DNA of 5,878 nt. Source: an uncultured Spirochaetia bacterium (GTDB taxonomy: Bacteria > Spirochaetota > UBA6919). The notes beneath the pieces were generated by a model, which saw nothing but the letters and a program-made list of their open reading frames with translations, searched no databases and was not told the DNA's origin. Position 1 is the stretch's first letter. The number at the start of each line of letters is the position of its first letter. The DNA is taken from the NCBI GenBank assembly GCA_913053665.1, contig CAJXGR010000215.1, positions 1 through 5,878 on the forward strand. Reading direction: 5' to 3'. A program made the translations under genes and the position numbers. Positions 5,016-5,878 of the stretch are shown piece after piece.

Positions 5016-5878
5016 ATGATCTCAAAAATATACACCAGTGCTCTTTTAGGAATTCAGGCAACCCTTGTCGAGATTGAAGTGGACATACAACCGGGTCTGC
5101 CAGGGATGCAGATTGTAGGCCTGCCTGACGCCGCTGTTAAAGAAGCTAAAGACAGGGTTCGTTCGGCAATCATCCATTCAAGCTTTCACTATCCAAGAAG
5201 AAAGATCATTGTCAATCTCGCCCCAGCCCACCTTAAGAAGATTGGGAGTTATTTCGACCTTCCCATAGCTATAGGAATATTAAATGCCAGCGAACAGATT
5301 TCCTTTGCCAGTCTCAAGTGTAAATCTCTCTTTATAGGAGAACTAGCTCTGAGCGGAGAGGTCCGTCCTATTCATGGGGCTTTACTGGTGGCGAAGCTGG
5401 CTGAAGAGAATGGTATCTTCAATTTAATTCTCCCAATCTACAATCAAGAAGAGGCCGCTCTGGTCACAAAAGTCCATACCTACCCTGCAAAAGACCTGGA
5501 TCATGCGACAGACTTATTAAAAAACCCTCATAAAAGTCCTTTTACTGTAGACATTCATGAACTCTTCCAGCCTGAGAACCACAATACTTTGGATCTATCT
5601 GATGTTAAGGGCCAATACCAAATTAAACGGGCTATAGAAGTGGCCTGTGCCGGCCATCACAATATCTTGCTCACCGGGCCTCCAGGATGCGGTAAAACCA
5701 TGTTGGCCAAACGTATTCCCACTGTTCTCCCCCCCTTATCCTTGGAAGAGGCCATTGAAACAAGTAAAATCTATAGTAGTGCAGGTCTTCTCCCCAACAA
5801 CAAAGCTCTCATAGAAAAACGACCCTTCAGAGCACCCCACCACACGGCTTCAGACATTGCAGTCATTGGAGGGGGATC
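5016..5878 (+). CDS. comM: ComM/YifB-family Mg-chelatase-like AAA+ ATPase, 3' end beyond window
   Basis: There are 287 codons open to the window edge, of the roughly 500 usual for the family. The N-terminal domain is characteristic: MISKIYTSALLGIQATLVEIE, then PGLPGMQIVGLPDAAVKEAKDRVRSAI (26-52), VNLAPAHLKKIGSYFDLPIAIGIL (66-89) and GELALSGEVRPIHGALL (108-124). The AAA+ core follows with DVKGQ (196-200), Walker A GPPGCGKT (221-228), and the family stretch SAGLLP with RPFRAPHHTASD (269-280). The last visible residues are IGGG. Walker B, the sensors and the C-terminal domain lie outside. In Vibrio and Haemophilus, ComM is a hexameric helicase that extends branch migration of incoming DNA during natural transformation. 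Many non-competent bacteria also carry it, so it does not prove competence. The ATG at 5016 matches the family N-terminus. No Shine-Dalgarno sequence is visible before it, which is unusual beside the AAGGAG of the MCE gene. It is transcribed away from the MCE cluster. Confidence 0.93.
   Translation, partial: MISKIYTSALLGIQATLVEIEVDIQPGLPGMQIVGLPDAAVKEAKDRVRSAIIHSSFHYPRRKIIVNLAPAHLKKIGSYFDLPIAIGILNASEQISFASLKCKSLFIGELALSGEVRPIHGALLVAKLAEENGIFNLILPIYNQEEAALVTKVHTYPAKDLDHATDLLKNPHKSPFTVDIHELFQPENHNTLDLSDVKGQYQIKRAIEVACAGHHNILLTGPPGCGKTMLAKRIPTVLPPLSLEEAIETSKIYSSAGLLPNNKALIEKRPFRAPHHTASDIAVIGGG

Overview
The window looks like a piece of chromosome from a diderm (outer-membrane) bacterium of moderate to low G+C. 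Three things point to a diderm. There is an MCE/Mla-type lipid-transport ABC operon, a family that moves lipids between inner and outer membrane. Next to it are a predicted lipoprotein and an exported ankyrin protein. The absence of MlaB and MlaC, the permissive lipobox and the several TTG starts would fit a spirochaete or a similar non-proteobacterial diderm. That placement is a guess: no rRNA or other phylogenetic marker is present.

Layout. A tight minus-strand gene cluster fills positions 4458 down to 1 and is read right to left. Its order is: an exported, internally duplicated ankyrin-repeat protein (3175-4458); an MlaE-family permease (2349-3128); an MlaF-like ATPase with an unusual acidic N-terminal extension (1350-2336); an MlaD/MCE protein with a membrane anchor and a long helical tail (252-1334); and a TPR-containing lipoprotein whose TTG start overlaps the MCE stop codon and which runs off the left edge (1-255). 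The gaps are 46, 12, 15 and -4 nt, so one transcript is likely. Its probable promoter lies near 4488-4493. On the right, the plus strand carries the first 287 codons of a ComM/YifB-type AAA+ ATPase (5016 to the window end). The divergent intergenic region of about 557 bp holds two unrelated palindromes that resemble dispersed REP-type elements.

How the genes may work together. The permease and ATPase should form the inner-membrane engine, and the MCE protein should form the periplasmic lipid-binding ring or tunnel. The ankyrin protein and the TPR lipoprotein are candidate accessory factors in the periplasm or at the outer membrane; that role is inferred from position only. Two long homopolymers (C8 in the ATPase gene, A8-G-A6 in the MCE gene) are possible sites of slippage. 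ComM/YifB is unrelated to this pathway; it belongs to the family linked to branch migration during natural transformation.
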